In this document: positions 37,801 to 50,700 of the stretch, piece after piece | How positions within the stretch are numbered: the stretch's first letter is position 1 | Layout of the letters: every line of letters starts with the position of its first letter | Origin: Diphasiastrum complanatum | Taxonomy: Eukaryota; Streptophyta; Lycopodiopsida; Lycopodiales; Lycopodiaceae | DNA length: 64,000 bases | Direction of reading: 5' to 3' | Assembly (NCBI GenBank): GCA_029204225.1 | Contig: CM055100.1 | Coordinates: 66,570,573 to 66,634,572, forward strand | Position numbers and translations under genes: made by a program | Notes under the pieces: model-generated | The model's database searches: none | Seen by the model: only the letters and a program-made list of their open reading frames with translations | Told to the model about the DNA's origin: nothing

Positions 37801-40800
37801 TGCGAGGAGCATGCTCAAGGCAAAGGGGTTGCCAAAATCCTTTTGGGCAGAAGCGGTAGCAACTGCTGTTTTTCTATTGAATAGAAGTCCAACCAAAGCA
37901 GTTGAAGGAATCACGCCAGAAGAGGCATATAGTGGCAACAAGCCCAAAATGGGCAGCCTTCTAGTATTTGGGTGTACAGCATATGCACATATACCAAAGG
38001 ACTTGCGGAAGAAACTTGATGCAAAATCCGTAAAGTGTGTCTTTCTTGGGTATAGTGAAGGTGAGAAAGCTTATGTGCTATATGATCTCGAAAACAGGAG
38101 GAAGATCCTAAGTCGAGATGTCATCTTTGATGAAGAGCATGCACCCAAGATACAGGAGCAGGAGAAGGAAGGAATTACTGAGTTCATACCCTTGATTGAT
38201 TCCACGGATGAGGATCCTAGTCAAGAGTCCTGTAAGCCTCAAGTGCAGGAGCAACAACAGGAAATCGAACCTACTAGTTCGAGACCTCTTTTTGGCCAAG
38301 TACCAGAAGCAGAAGTTGGGGACAAGCGGAAGACTAAAACAGTACCATGGGATACGTGGTCACCATCCACATCACCTACTGCTAGGAAGAAGCTACCTAG
38401 GTGGTATTGGGAAACAATCAAAGAAGGTCAAATGATTGAAGAAGGAGAGAGCAGTGAACAGGGTGTCAGAAGATCTCTTAGGTCTCATGAGAGACAAGAG
38501 ACTAACTTTGCTCTTATGTCCACTATTCTGAATGCAGATGAGCCACAATTCTTTCACGAAGCCGTGAGAGAAAAGGTATGGCAACATGCCATGCAGGAGG
38601 AGTACGACTCCATTGTCAAGAATGACACATGGGAGCTCACTACATTGCCAGAAGGGAAGCAACCAATAGGTTGCAAGTGGGTCTATAAGACCAAGTTTCA
38701 TGCCAATGGAACAGTGGACAAGTACAAGGCAAGGTTGGTGGGGAAAGGCTATGCTCAGCAAGAGGGGCTAGACTATGATGAGACATTCGCACCTGTTGCT
38801 AAAATGACATCTATCAGGACCGTTTTGGCTATAGCCTCATATTTTGATTGGGATGTCCATCAAATGGATGTCAAGAGTGCCTTTCTTAATGGGCACCTAC
38901 AGGAGGAGGTTTACATGGAACAACCGCAGGGATTTGAAATAACAGGCAAGGAGAATCTGGTTTGCAGGCTTAGGAAAGCCTTGTATGGGCTCAAACAGGC
39001 GCCAAGGGCTTGGTATAGCCGAATTGATGAGTACTTTGCAAGGCAAGGGTTTGAGAAGAGTAAGTCTGATTGCAATCTTTATGTCTTCAGGGAAGGAGAA
39101 GACTTTGTGGTTGTTGTGCTCTATGTGGATGATCTACTCATCACGGGAAGCAATAAGAAGCTTATTGCTTGTGTTAAGAAGAATCTTTCTAATGAGTTTG
39201 AAATGAAAGATTTGGGTTTGCTACACTATTGCCTAGGAGTTGAAGTTTGGAAAGGAAAGCGTTGTTTTTTTTTATCTCACAGGCAAAGTATGCACAAAAA
39301 TTATTGAAGAGGTTTAACATGCAAGAAAGCAAACCAATCAGCACACCCATGGATGCAAGCAACAAGCCATCATGATGATGGTCCAGCATTTGCAAATGAG
39401 ACGCTCTATTGTCAGTTAATGGGCAGCCTGATTTACCTTACTACCACCAGGCCAGATATTGCTTATGCGGTTGGAATTGCATGTCAATACATGTGTAAGC
39501 CTACCGAAGCACATTGGAAGGCAGCCAAGCGGATCCTACGATATGTGAGAGGGACAATGACTTATGCACGGATGACGGGAACCTTCAGCTGGAAGGCTAT
39601 TCAGATTCTGATTGGGCAGGTGATAGAGACGATCGGAGATCGACGACAGGATATTGTTTCAGCCTAGGTTCAGGGGCTATATCGTGGTGCAGTAAGAAGC
39701 AGCCTACTATTGCTCTATCGTCTACCGAAGCTGAGTACAGGGCGACTACGAGGTCCGCCTGTGAAGCCATTTGGTTACGCCGTCTACTTGAGGACATGCA
39801 GATTGCTCAAGTAAGACCTACATTGTTACATTGTGATAACCAAAGCTGCATTCAGCTTGCAAGGAATCCAGTCTATCATGCACGGACAAAACACATAGAG
39901 GTGGACCAGCATTCTATACGAGAGAAAGTGCATAGTGGGGAGATCGAGCTAGTTTATTGTGACACCAACGACCAGACAGCTGATATTTTTACTAAACCAC
40001 TTAGTAAAGATAAGTTTGAAAAGTTCAGATATTTGTTGGGTGTCAGTTTGAACAAAATTGCCATTAAGGGGGGGTGTTGAAGAGTAATGCCCATTTTACC
40101 CCTTTTGGCTGTTAAGTTGTACATAACTCATGGGGCATGTTTTAATTAAATGCATGAGACCCCCCTTTTGTTAAGTTATGTAAATTAGTGCAAGTGGCCC
40201 ACTTGGCCAAGGAGCTCACTCCTATGGTTGACACCTAGACTTTCCATGCATGTAAAGGAGGTGCTTGCCTCACAAGGGATTTGGAGGACCCACGCCCTCC
40301 TCTCTCTCTCTAGTAATTCATTTCTTCTTGAGACTTTTGAGTTTGTGAGATGCTCATGCAATTCTCCTTGTGTGTTATATTTCCATAGCCAAGTTTTCTC
40401 AAGCTTTCATAGTTGATCTAGCATTTGAGTTAAGATACTCCATAGCTAGGTCTTGTAAATCTTCAACACATACTCTATCTCTATAGAGCAAGTACTCATC
40501 CTGAATGGAATACTGTTTCCATTTGAATCCTTGAGTCAACTGACCCTCAACCATTGGGGTTTACTTGGGTATTACAGGCTCAGAATCCTCAACGTCATCT
40601 GACGACGTATACTCGGACTCATCGTCATCCTCAATGGAAGCTGCCGTATTCTTGGATGAACTGGCACCAGCCCCGGGAACTGGTTCTGGAGTCTGTAACT
40701 GTCTGCTCTGGACTGAGTTCCAGATAGTAGAGAAGAATGCATCATGCTGGCATTTCCCTCTCAAGGACTCGAGTAACTCATTACGAATCTGAGTAAAACT

Positions 40801-43800
40801 CAGTTCGTTTATCATAGGCATTCTGCTAAGGGCATCTACTACTGTATTGAATTTTCCACGTCTATATCTGATAGACATGTCAAACTCTTGCATCAACTCT
40901 GCCCAACGAGCTTTTCGACCTCTAAGCTCAGGTTGATTGCAAAGGTATCTGAGACTCTCATGGTCTGTCAGGACCTCAAAGTTGGCACCATACAAATAAT
41001 GCCTCCAAGTCTTAAGGGCATGGACTATAGAAAAGAGTTCCTTTTCATAGGCACTGTACCTAGTCTGAGCTGGCTCGAGTTTTTTACTCTCGAACGCAAC
41101 TGGTCGTCCACCCTGAGTTAGCACAGCACCTACTGCAAAGTCGCTAGCATCTGTTTCGACCACAAATGGCTGATTGGGGTCGATGACTTTTAAAACCGGT
41201 GCTGTAGCTAAGGCTGTTTTGAGAGCATCAAAGCTCTCCTGTTGTGCGGACTCCCAAATGAACTCCTTTCCCTTCCCCTTAAGAAGATTTGTCATAGGGA
41301 CTGCTATCTGAGCATATTCCTTGACAAATCGTCTGTAATATCCCGCTAGACCAAGAAAGATCTGAAGTTCCAAAATATTTTGAGGTCTCAGCCAACTGAG
41401 TATGGCTTTAACCTTATTTGGTTGGACGCGTCCGGACGCGGACGCACCCCTGGCGCGTCCGCGTCCGCCATCCGCTTCCTTAGATATATGTACCGCCGGT
41501 ACCATATCAGTGGTACCGCCGGTACGGTACCAACCTGGGATCTGCGGTACCAGGGTGGTACCATTTTTAATATTTATTTTATTTTTTAATATATTTTTAA
41601 TAATTTTTTTTTGCATATTAACTACCAAAAAAGGACAAGAAAAAGTAAAAGAAGGGGGGTTCTGGGTGTAAAAAAAGAGGGTACAGTACATGATGCAGGG
41701 GATTGTTGCAGTGGCACATGGGCACTGCGAGTGAGCAGACCGAGGGGCCAATGGGAGACCAACACAGGGGGGTAGCATCACATGGGGGCAAGTACAGAGG
41801 CACATGGCCATTGTGGGTGAGCAGACCATGGGCCCAATGGGAGACCAACACAGGGGGGAGCATCACATGGGGGCAGGTACAGAGGCACATGGAGGGATGA
41901 TGGGGATCCACATGGCCGATCAAGCTGTGGGGATAAATAGGCACTCACAATGCCATTGTGGTTGGCATTTTCAGAGGCTGTGAGAGAGCTAGTGATAGAC
42001 AGTGAGAGAGCAAGCGAGAGCCAGTGACGGGCTGTGAGAGGCTGTTTGAGAGCCAGGGTGCTGTGAGAGGGCGTTCAAGGACCAGGGTGCTGTGAGGAGA
42101 AGGTCGATCGAGATGGCAGAGCGCATACCACTGAAGCCCGAGGGCAAAGCCAGGAGGAAGCTTGAGGAAGATATCCGAAGGGACAACGAGAGGCATCGGA
42201 AGCAAGAGGCAGATATCCGAGAGATGCTGCGACAAACTCGACAGAGAAATCCGGAACCGGAGCCACCCGCCCCCGCTGTGGGTCCTGTCCTTGCTGTCGA
42301 GCTGGATCTGGATGAGCAGATCAGAATGAATTTCACACGACGACAACTCATCATGTTTATGGAAAGGGTGGCCAGACGTCGGGCTAACCAGGAGGCAGCT
42401 CGGGCTAACCGGGAGGCAGAGCAAGAGCGACAAAACAATACACCAGACGAGGGCGAGGAGTCGGTGGAGGATCAGTGAGAGATGTTTAGAATAGATGAGG
42501 TCCAGCCGTATGTGGCGGACTGTTGCTATATAGTTTTCGGCAGTTTATGGTGCAGCAAATAACTAGATGGCTGCTTAAAAAAATGACAGTATATGTGATG
42601 TTATCCTGATACAACGGTTGAATATATACATAGTTGTTTTTTGTGCAACGCGAGCCTGGTCATGTAAATGCAATGTCTGTAATTTTTTTAAATGCAGATG
42701 TATTACATGTGTTTATGAAATGTCGTTTGGGGTGTAGGGGTGATTGCTGTCCTCATGATGTAGGTGCATATATGTGAAGCTAGCATTCACTTCAAACGAA
42801 ATTAAATGAAAACAGGATTCAGACACGCACATAGAATTCTTCGACATAAAATAAAGCATCACATGTACAGAGCGACATACGCACAATGTGCAGCAACTAA
42901 TGTAGGCCAAACATTGTATATAATGTGAAAAATCATCTGAGTACAATGGTAGACCGTCTGCTAGAGACAAACTACTGAAACTAAAACAACAGAGCCACAA
43001 TCAATGCTCTGGCTCTGACTCAGACGAATGCTCTGGAGACAACTCAGGGCCCCGAGCTGACTCGCGCAGCCGATATCTCTGCCTGTCTGGAACTAGCATG
43101 GGCTGTGTATCCGAGGGGGAAGACTTGTCATCCTCATCCTCCCAATCAGCCTCTGCATCAGCCCCCAAGCAGGCCAAACCAACAACACCTGCTCCAACTG
43201 GCTGTGATACTGCACCTCTACCTGTACCTGGAGCCCTGCGTGGTCGTCCTCTCCTCCCTGGCAGTTTCTGTGCCTTGCCTTTCTTGTTCGGTGCACCCTT
43301 GGGCCTGCCTGGTCTCTTGCAGACAAGAGGAGCTGTCAATGCCTCGTCACCCCCATGCAAATCACCTGGCTGGCTAGGCTGGGCCCAAGCTGAGGCCGGC
43401 TGGGATAGGGAAGCAAAAGAGGGAACTCCCTGTGCAACTGAGCGAGGAGGATGAGCTCGTGGAGTGTGTGCCCGTGGGGCTGCTGCAGGTGGAGGAACTG
43501 GCTGTGCAGGAGGCGAGTACAGTGGCGATATGTACTGAAAGGGGCGCTGTGGTGGCCGGTACTGGTACATCCTGGGTGCTGCCAAAGGAGGAGGATGTGA
43601 CGTGGGTGCTGCAATTGGAGGAGCCACTGTGGATGTGGGCGCTGCAAGAGAAAACTTGGGCACAGATGGTGGCCTGCCATGGAGACCTGGTGCTGCAGAA
43701 GTGGACGGGTATGGAGGGGCTATAGGCCTAAATGGCATCGGTGGCACTGGAGGAGCTGTGCGACGCACATACACCCTCTGAGGAGCTGGAGGAACTGTAG

Positions 43801-46800
43801 GCACCTCGTGTAGCTGCTCTGGCTGGGACTCTGTGTATGGCATGCTGGCAAGAGATGATGGGGGCGCCCTGACACTCGGCATCTGCTGGGCCTCTGAATC
43901 CAATGTGGCAACCAAGTCGGCCAGCTGGGCATCCGAATACAAATGCTCTGGGCTCTGGGACTCATCCTGTGCACCAGCCTCTAAATCATCCTGTGCACCA
44001 ACCTTTGAATCATCCTGTGCACCAACCCCTGAATCAACCCAAGCCTCATCCCGTGCCTCATCATGTGCACCCTGTAGACCCTGCATGGCCTCCCAATCTG
44101 TGCAATGAAAGTCATCAGGTGCCTCCTCTGGTGTGCTGTCGTAGTAACGGCCATGACTCTGTGCTGCACGCATCCAAACATCTGCGGGACCGGCATCTAA
44201 ACCACTCTGCCCTCTATCAAGAGCCTCCTCCATCATGTCGACATAGGTAGGTATGCCACTGCCCCCCCCTATGTGCCCTGCCTGTCTGCCGGTATAACCT
44301 GTGCCATGTGTCCCACCTCTGCCACGTGATGCACCTGTGACCCCTGCCCGTGGTGTGTGCCCTGCACCTGTATGGTCTGCCTCATCTCTCTCTGAACTGG
44401 CAAACACAACCCGAATGGGCTCATCCTCATCATGCTCATCCTCTGACACTGGCTCGTCTGCCTCATACAATGGGGGCTCTCTGTGCTCAAGCCCAAGCTC
44501 TCTCTCTCTCTCATCTCGGCAAGCTCCCTCTCTCTCTCTGCCATCAACTGTGTGCCCAGGTCATCTGCAGGCATGGGATGGGTGCTGTCCGTAGGCAAGT
44601 CAACCTGGCGCTCCAAATCGGATATCTTCGTCTGCAAGGTTTAAAATTTGCATGTCAGAGAGACAACTTTATCAAGAAATGAAACCAACATACCAGGAGT
44701 CAACCAACATGCTATGAAAGATTAGCTTATCACCTACAATGTGCTCGTAACGGTCGGAAGCCTCCTGGCGAGACGTGCGTTGGTGCTACAGAACACCAAC
44801 TACTCCAACTGACTCACGGACAACTGGTTCCTTCTCCTCGTGTGAATTAGTGCCCATGTGCTCCAATTATGCTCACACACGGAGGCAGCACAGTCCTGTG
44901 GTGCGTGCATTGAAATACTTCAGCACATTGTGGCAGAGGTGAAACTTCAACAAAACACAAAAATGGAGGATAAAATGAGATGCATACCTGAGAAAGGACA
45001 CGCAGTGCAAGACGCTGTATAGATGGGTATGTGCTACCGAACATGGTCCACCAGGTAATGGGTAGCTGCCTCCTCTCTGGATCCTGGGCAGCTGGGTGGC
45101 CGAATGTGCCCATGCCGAAACGAAATGTAGCGAGCTCCTCCAGGAGCCTAATAGGATCCAAACCTATATGTGGACCCCCCCTGTGAATGTACTGAGGCCA
45201 ATCGGCCTCGAGCTCCCTGTCTGCGATCTGTGTCGGAGAGAGGAAGAGGGGATGTAGCATGTGTGCAATGCTGTGGATACTCCTGTGGAAGTAGTTCCAC
45301 CACGTCTCCCATATGAACTTCAGCTCTGTCATCCTGCAGGTGAGGGGCATGTGGTTTAGGGCATTAAGAAAAAGCTTAACATTGACAGAAAAACAAACTA
45401 GCAAGTATTGAAAAGATAAAGGTCAATTGCAACACTGTACCGCTTACCTCTCTGGCTGCAAGATGGGCAGCTGCAGGAACTGTCCAATCCGGTCCATGAT
45501 CTCATACACCAGTCCAAGTGTCGATCCCTCGCTGTCAGCCATGCGGAGCACAATGTAGAGTGGTTGAAGCAGTCCTGACAATGTCTGTGCATCCCTCCAG
45601 AACTGGTCTCCCCTCACCGTGGAAGAAAAGTGCTCCCCATCCTCAGTGTGCGGAAATGTATTGGCACCCCAAAGATCACTGGCAACCATCTGTAGAAGCT
45701 GGGCCCTGCACCTGATCAAACGGTCGATGACCACCAAGTCGAATGCAAAGCGCGTGGGGGCTGGCTTACGGAGGTCTAGATGGCTGAACACCCGGAACAT
45801 GGCAAGAACACGCCTCTTTCTGGTGACAAAAGTCACCAGGAAGAGGGCCTCCTAGACGATGGCTCTAACCCAGGGAAGTGCTCCAATGTCCCCCATTAGA
45901 AGGTCTATGCCGTGGGCTGCACAGGGGGTATGAACAATATGAGGGAACTCGGCCCCTAGCAGTACACCCACCTGAATGCAATTCGTGGCATTGCCCGTCA
46001 CCACCGTGACGACATGCTGTGGGCCTATGGCTAGGATGGAAGACCTGATGACATCAAACATGAACTCTGCAGATATGACTCTCCCCCCCCCTGCTGCAAT
46101 CCACTGCCCTCAAAAACTGTGTGCCCATGCAGCTGGAGACCAGTATGTTGAGGATCGGCCTCCTCCTGACATCAGTCCAGCCATCGGACATGATGCTGCA
46201 ACCGTAAGTGGCCCAGTGCCGACGCAGAGGCTCCATCTCTCTAGACAAGGACTCAACCCTATCCCTCAGCATGTGTGTGCGAACAACCTCTGAACTAGGG
46301 ACTCTCCAGCTAGGGCTGACAGACTGTGCAAGGCGGAAGTCCCTTCTGAAGGGCTCAGAGTCGGTGATGGCAAAGGGCAGGTTCAGCTCGTAAATCAGAC
46401 TGGCCACGGCCTGTGTGGCCTCTCTGCCCATGTGCGGCTGATGCGCGCCGCGAATGGTCTGCTGCACGAGGCCTCTCCCTGGTGGACGACGGGTGGTGGA
46501 CCTCCAGCACGGTGCACCAACCGTGACGGGAATGGACGATGACGCAACAGGCTGGGCGCTGGTGGATGCATCGGCTGTAGACGTGGAATGGGGAGAGTGG
46601 GATGCACTGGCAGGGATGGGTGCAGTAGCATAGGTGGGGTGCACTGGTGGAGGGGCAACATCTTGCATGGGGTACGAAAACTGCTGGCTGAGGAGGTCAT
46701 CCGGATGGGAAGGGAAGGAAGAAGGGATCTCTTCCACATCCTCGAAGGCCCGCCCAGTACCATCCTGGGCCTGCTCGGGTGGCGGAGAGTCCATGAGAAA

Positions 46801-47726
46801 GTCGTAGACTGGTGGAGTGCGAGCAACAGTGGGTGGTGGTGGAACCGCAGTGGCAACTGGCGGACGTGATGGGACGGGATCCACCAGAATCTGAGCAGAT
46901 GGGGGTGCGTGAGGCAGAACCGTCTGAGGGGCAAAGGGACCAGAGGAGGATGCACTCCCTCTCCTCGTGCGTGCCAGCCAAGCAGGCAGCAACTCTGGGT
47001 CAGCCACATAAGGAGCGGTGCAAAATCGGAGAATGCCCTCCGAAATGGTGTTCTCCCCTGCCACGAGCCGCGGCCCGTAGGTGTCCAGTAGTCGCTGCCT
47101 GTCGGGGACGATCATGCTGCCACAAGGGGCAACATTCAAGGTGGCACCATTTTTGGCACGTGCATCGAGCAGATGGCCCTTAAGGCAAGTGAGGGATGCA
47201 GCAAACTCGACGAGACAGTATCGGCAGCGCACGATCTTTTGACCGGTCTTGTTGGCCTTGTCGGCAACCCGCCTGACAATGTCTACCTCGTCCCACAGAC
47301 CGGAAAGGTCGGATTGCACCATTGCGATGGAGAAAACTAAGGACAAAATGCAGATGAAGCGAAAGCTGCAAGGATGGAACGCTGGAAAAAAAACAGCAGG
47401 GTACACTGTGTGAGAGATGCTGAAAATGGGCGAAGACAGGGCGAAGCAAGTTAGATGCAAGGCAGGGCAATGCGTGGGCGAAGGGCGACGCAAGGAATCG
47501 AAGGCAGGCATGCGGAAACAGTAGCGATGGCAGGGCGGAGGAGGGCGCAAAAACATTTCTGATGAAATGCGAGGGGGGCGGGTAGTTTAGGTTAAAAAAA
47601 ATTAATTTTTTTTTTTAAATAATAAATAATATATTATATTACGGTACCGCGGTACCAACATGGTACCGCAGTACCAGTACGGTCCCGTGGTACCGGGATC
47701 CGCGGTACCCAGTACCGCGGGACCTA

Positions 47727-47766
<40 letters not shown>

Positions 47767-50700
47767 TAGTACCCCGTGGTATCGCTGGTATGGTACCGCC
47801 GGTACCATAACAGTGGTACCGCCGATACGGTACCGCCCTGGGATCCGCGGTACCATAATATAAAATAAAAAAAAATTTCCCGTGTTATTTTCGCAAAAAA
47901 AAAAATATTTTTTTTTTTGGTACCACCGACCGATATGGTACCGCGGTACCGGGTACCGCGGGACCTATGATATATATATATATATATATATATATCATAG
48001 TGGCACGTGGTACCGCCATTATGGTATCGCGGTTATGGTGCCGCCCAAAAATCCATACTGATCCGCGGTACCATAATATATAACATTTTTTTTAAATTTA
48101 AAAAAAAAAAAAAATAAAATCAAAGAAAGTGTGCCCAAAATCCCTTCTAAAAATCATTGGAACAGATCTGAAAAAGTGCGCTGGAGCCGTAGGAACAGTG
48201 CGCCCAAATTCCCTTCTAAAAATCGTTGGAACAGATTTGAGAAAGTGCGCTGGAGCTGTAGGAACAAAGTGCGCCCAAATTCCCTTCTAAAAATCGTTGG
48301 AACAGATCTGAGAAAGTGCGCTGGAGCTGTAGGAACAAAGTGCGCCCAAATTCCCTTCTAAAAATCATTGGAAGAGATCTGAGAAAGTGTGCTGGAGCTG
48401 TAAGAACTAAGCACCCCGAATTTCCCTGCTAATTTGTACACTTTTCCCTCCTTTACCAGCGATGAAGATAGGCTGCAAGAGGGCGATGGACCTTCAGAAG
48501 AATTTAACCGAATGTTTTTGCTCCAATTCGGTTTGTTAGAGGCTCCCGATAGGCTGGAACAGCAGCGTTGGAGGTCCACCCTTGTACTCCAAACTGGACC
48601 TCTAATTTTCTCTCTAGAACGAGGCTCTGATACCAAATGTCACAAGGTAGTCTCTCCAAGCTCATGAATCCTAGAAGGCCGGTGTGTAGAATCAACCTCC
48701 CAACCATAGGCACCCCCTCCTTGAGTCCTACTTGCTATTCCCGTCAACTGGCACATGGCATCCACCTGTGGGTGATCAGTCCACTTGGCATGCATGAACC
48801 CTATGACCCTGGAATACTGAGTGACTCATAGGGTACCACCCCCGTGCCCCCCGCTTGGTCACCCCGACTACTTGCCGGCTAGCATCTCGTCACTGACTGC
48901 TAGGGTCACACCGCGTCTCTGACAGCTTGTCAGGCGGCCACACCGGATCATTGCTTGTGACGCACCGGTCCCTACTTGGGACAAATGTCCTCGTCGGTCA
49001 CTGACCCTTGCCAATACTAGGCCTCAGGTCCTTTGGTAACCGGCCATGCCAAGATCATGATAGAGCCGTAACTGGGCTCTAACAATTAAGCTGGTACCAT
49101 ATCGGTCGAGCGGTACCCAAAAAAATAAAAATAAAAAAATTGCGAAAATAACACGGGAAAAAATTTTAGATTTTTTTTTTTTTATTATGGTACCGCCTTG
49201 GTACCGCGGATCCCAGGGCGGTACCACTGTTATGGTACCGACAGTACCATAACAGCAGTACCAGGGGACACTATGGTATATATATATATATATATATATC
49301 ATAGTTCCTTGTGGTGCCGCCCAAAAATCCGTGGTACCAGGGCGGCACCATTTTTTAATTTTTTTTAAAAAAAAAATTTAGTAAGCAATATGGGTATCAG
49401 CTTGAAGCTCTTGACAAGAGCAGTGCATTTATGCAGGTTGCCGGTGCTTTCAGCTACAAAATGTGTTAGACAACTAAATAATGCACCTCTCAGATTAGTA
49501 GTCACTAGTTAACCGTGAGCTCAGATCTGTAAGGCCCCCGTTATGAGGAGAAGGCATTACTGAGCATGGTTGTTAGTATAGGGTCTACTGTGAGACCATG
49601 ATGGCTATGAGATGGCTAGATTACAGTTTCTATATAGCAGCAAATCTTGGGGGATTCGGGGGGTGGTAGCCCCCTGAGAAACAGGGGGTCCGGGGGGCAA
49701 TAGCCCCCGGCGGGGGGTTTGGGGGGCAGAGCCCCCCAACGGCGGGGTCCAGGGCCCCGACAGTACGACCTCTTCATGATTTGGCCTTCCGACTCCCTGA
49801 GCGAAAACACACTTTTTGGTGTTTTGCATCCCCTTGGTCCTTTGGTTGTTCGCTCTCATCAGAACCGGCAACCTGCATAAAAGCACTGCTCTCGTCAACA
49901 GCTTCAAGCTGATACCCTTTGATTGTAGTTTTGCTACATCGAAGGACATTCTATTAAGTATAACCCAGTGTTGTCAGAGGAGGATTGGGAGCTTCTAGAT
50001 TTCAATTCTTTTGGAAACGTTTTTAGTGTACCTCCAATTATTTGCTAGCAAACCAGCGATCTGTATATGCAATTTCCGACAAGTCAGTGCATACTGTTTG
50101 GCAGTTCTAATCCAGCAAACTGAGGGAAATTCATTTGCTTTGATTCCAGGGAGCACTCATTTCTTTTTTCTCCCTTCATTTTTTGCTGTTTTGTTTTTTA
50201 TAGAGCTTTGGGTCAGATTTGCCTTTTCTCAGTGTTTTACAATAAGTGCAATTTCTAGCTTGATTTTGTGCTGTCTTTGTTTTTTGTTTCATAATGGAAG
50301 ATGATGGAGTTGATATTCCACTTAGCTCACCTGTTGCCCTCCGATCACCACCACCGAGCCCTGTGCTTAGCCCTGACCATAATCCGCCTACAGTGGCTGC
50401 TCGTTCGCCTGCTGGTACTTTCCCATTTGTGTAAGCTCTCATGGATAGTGTGGAAAAGACCGTCGCAAAGATGCGAGCGATGATGGTAGCTAGTGGTAAC
50501 CTACCCGTTTCGCAGGAAACACTCCCTAACACAATACTGATATCGTAGATCAGTGGTTGCATAAGTGGGAGGAATATTTTGATTTGAAGCGCTCCCCGAC
50601 TAATGAGGGTTGGCGGGTCCGCAAAGTTGCTTACCCCACTGATTTTGTTGACTGGTGGTGGTGCAAGTTGTTGAAGTCTAATCAGGCTCCACCCGGCTTG

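Larger units (their letters stand above)
35079..40465 (+). mobile_element. complete Ty1/copia retrotransposon, recent, flanked by ACACA duplications
   Basis: 5387 bp. Two 391-bp LTRs (35079-35469 and 40075-40465) start TGYTGAAGAG and end AAATCTTCA and differ at three transitions. The 5-bp target duplication ACACA is at 35074-35078 and 40466-40470. The primer-binding site tggtatcagagcagg starts at 35470 and a polypurine tract ends at 40074. It lies inside the gypsy integrase region; joining the flanks restores gypsy reading through a TATGTGTCCCCAATTC-type context, confirming the insertion order. The coding region is gag, protease, integrase, RT, RNase H, the standard copia order. Confidence 0.97.
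33399..41425 (-). mobile_element. Ty3/gypsy element (chromodomain type), 5' part deleted, split by a copia
   Basis: Minus-strand order from 41425 downwards: end of RT, RNase H, then (after the copia at 35079-40465) integrase, chromodomain-like tail, purine tract and 3' LTR. Gag, protease and most of the RT are missing at the 41425 junction, which abuts a block of hAT A-type GGACGCGTCC palindromes. This suggests a deletion that removed the left part of the gypsy together with the right part of hAT A (inference). Confidence 0.85.
41491..49380 (-). mobile_element. hAT-type DNA transposon B with GGTACC palindromic ends
   Basis: Left end 41491-41560 and right end 47640-48070, continued at 49090-49350, carry arrays of the self-complementary motif GGTACCGCGGTACC and its variants, together with (TA)n palindromes bounded by CTATGATATAT and ATATCATAG. 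Between the arrays lie a minus-strand transposase gene (47322-43001) and a small + strand gene (42113-42478). The right subterminal zone is interrupted at about 48120-49084 by leader and LTR of a gypsy element. The exact termini and the 8-bp target duplication expected of hAT could not be fixed by eye. Confidence 0.72.

Noticed and set aside
43098-44682. Plus-strand ORFs of 90-118 codons
   Set aside because: Shadows of the low-complexity acidic tail of the minus-strand hAT B transposase.
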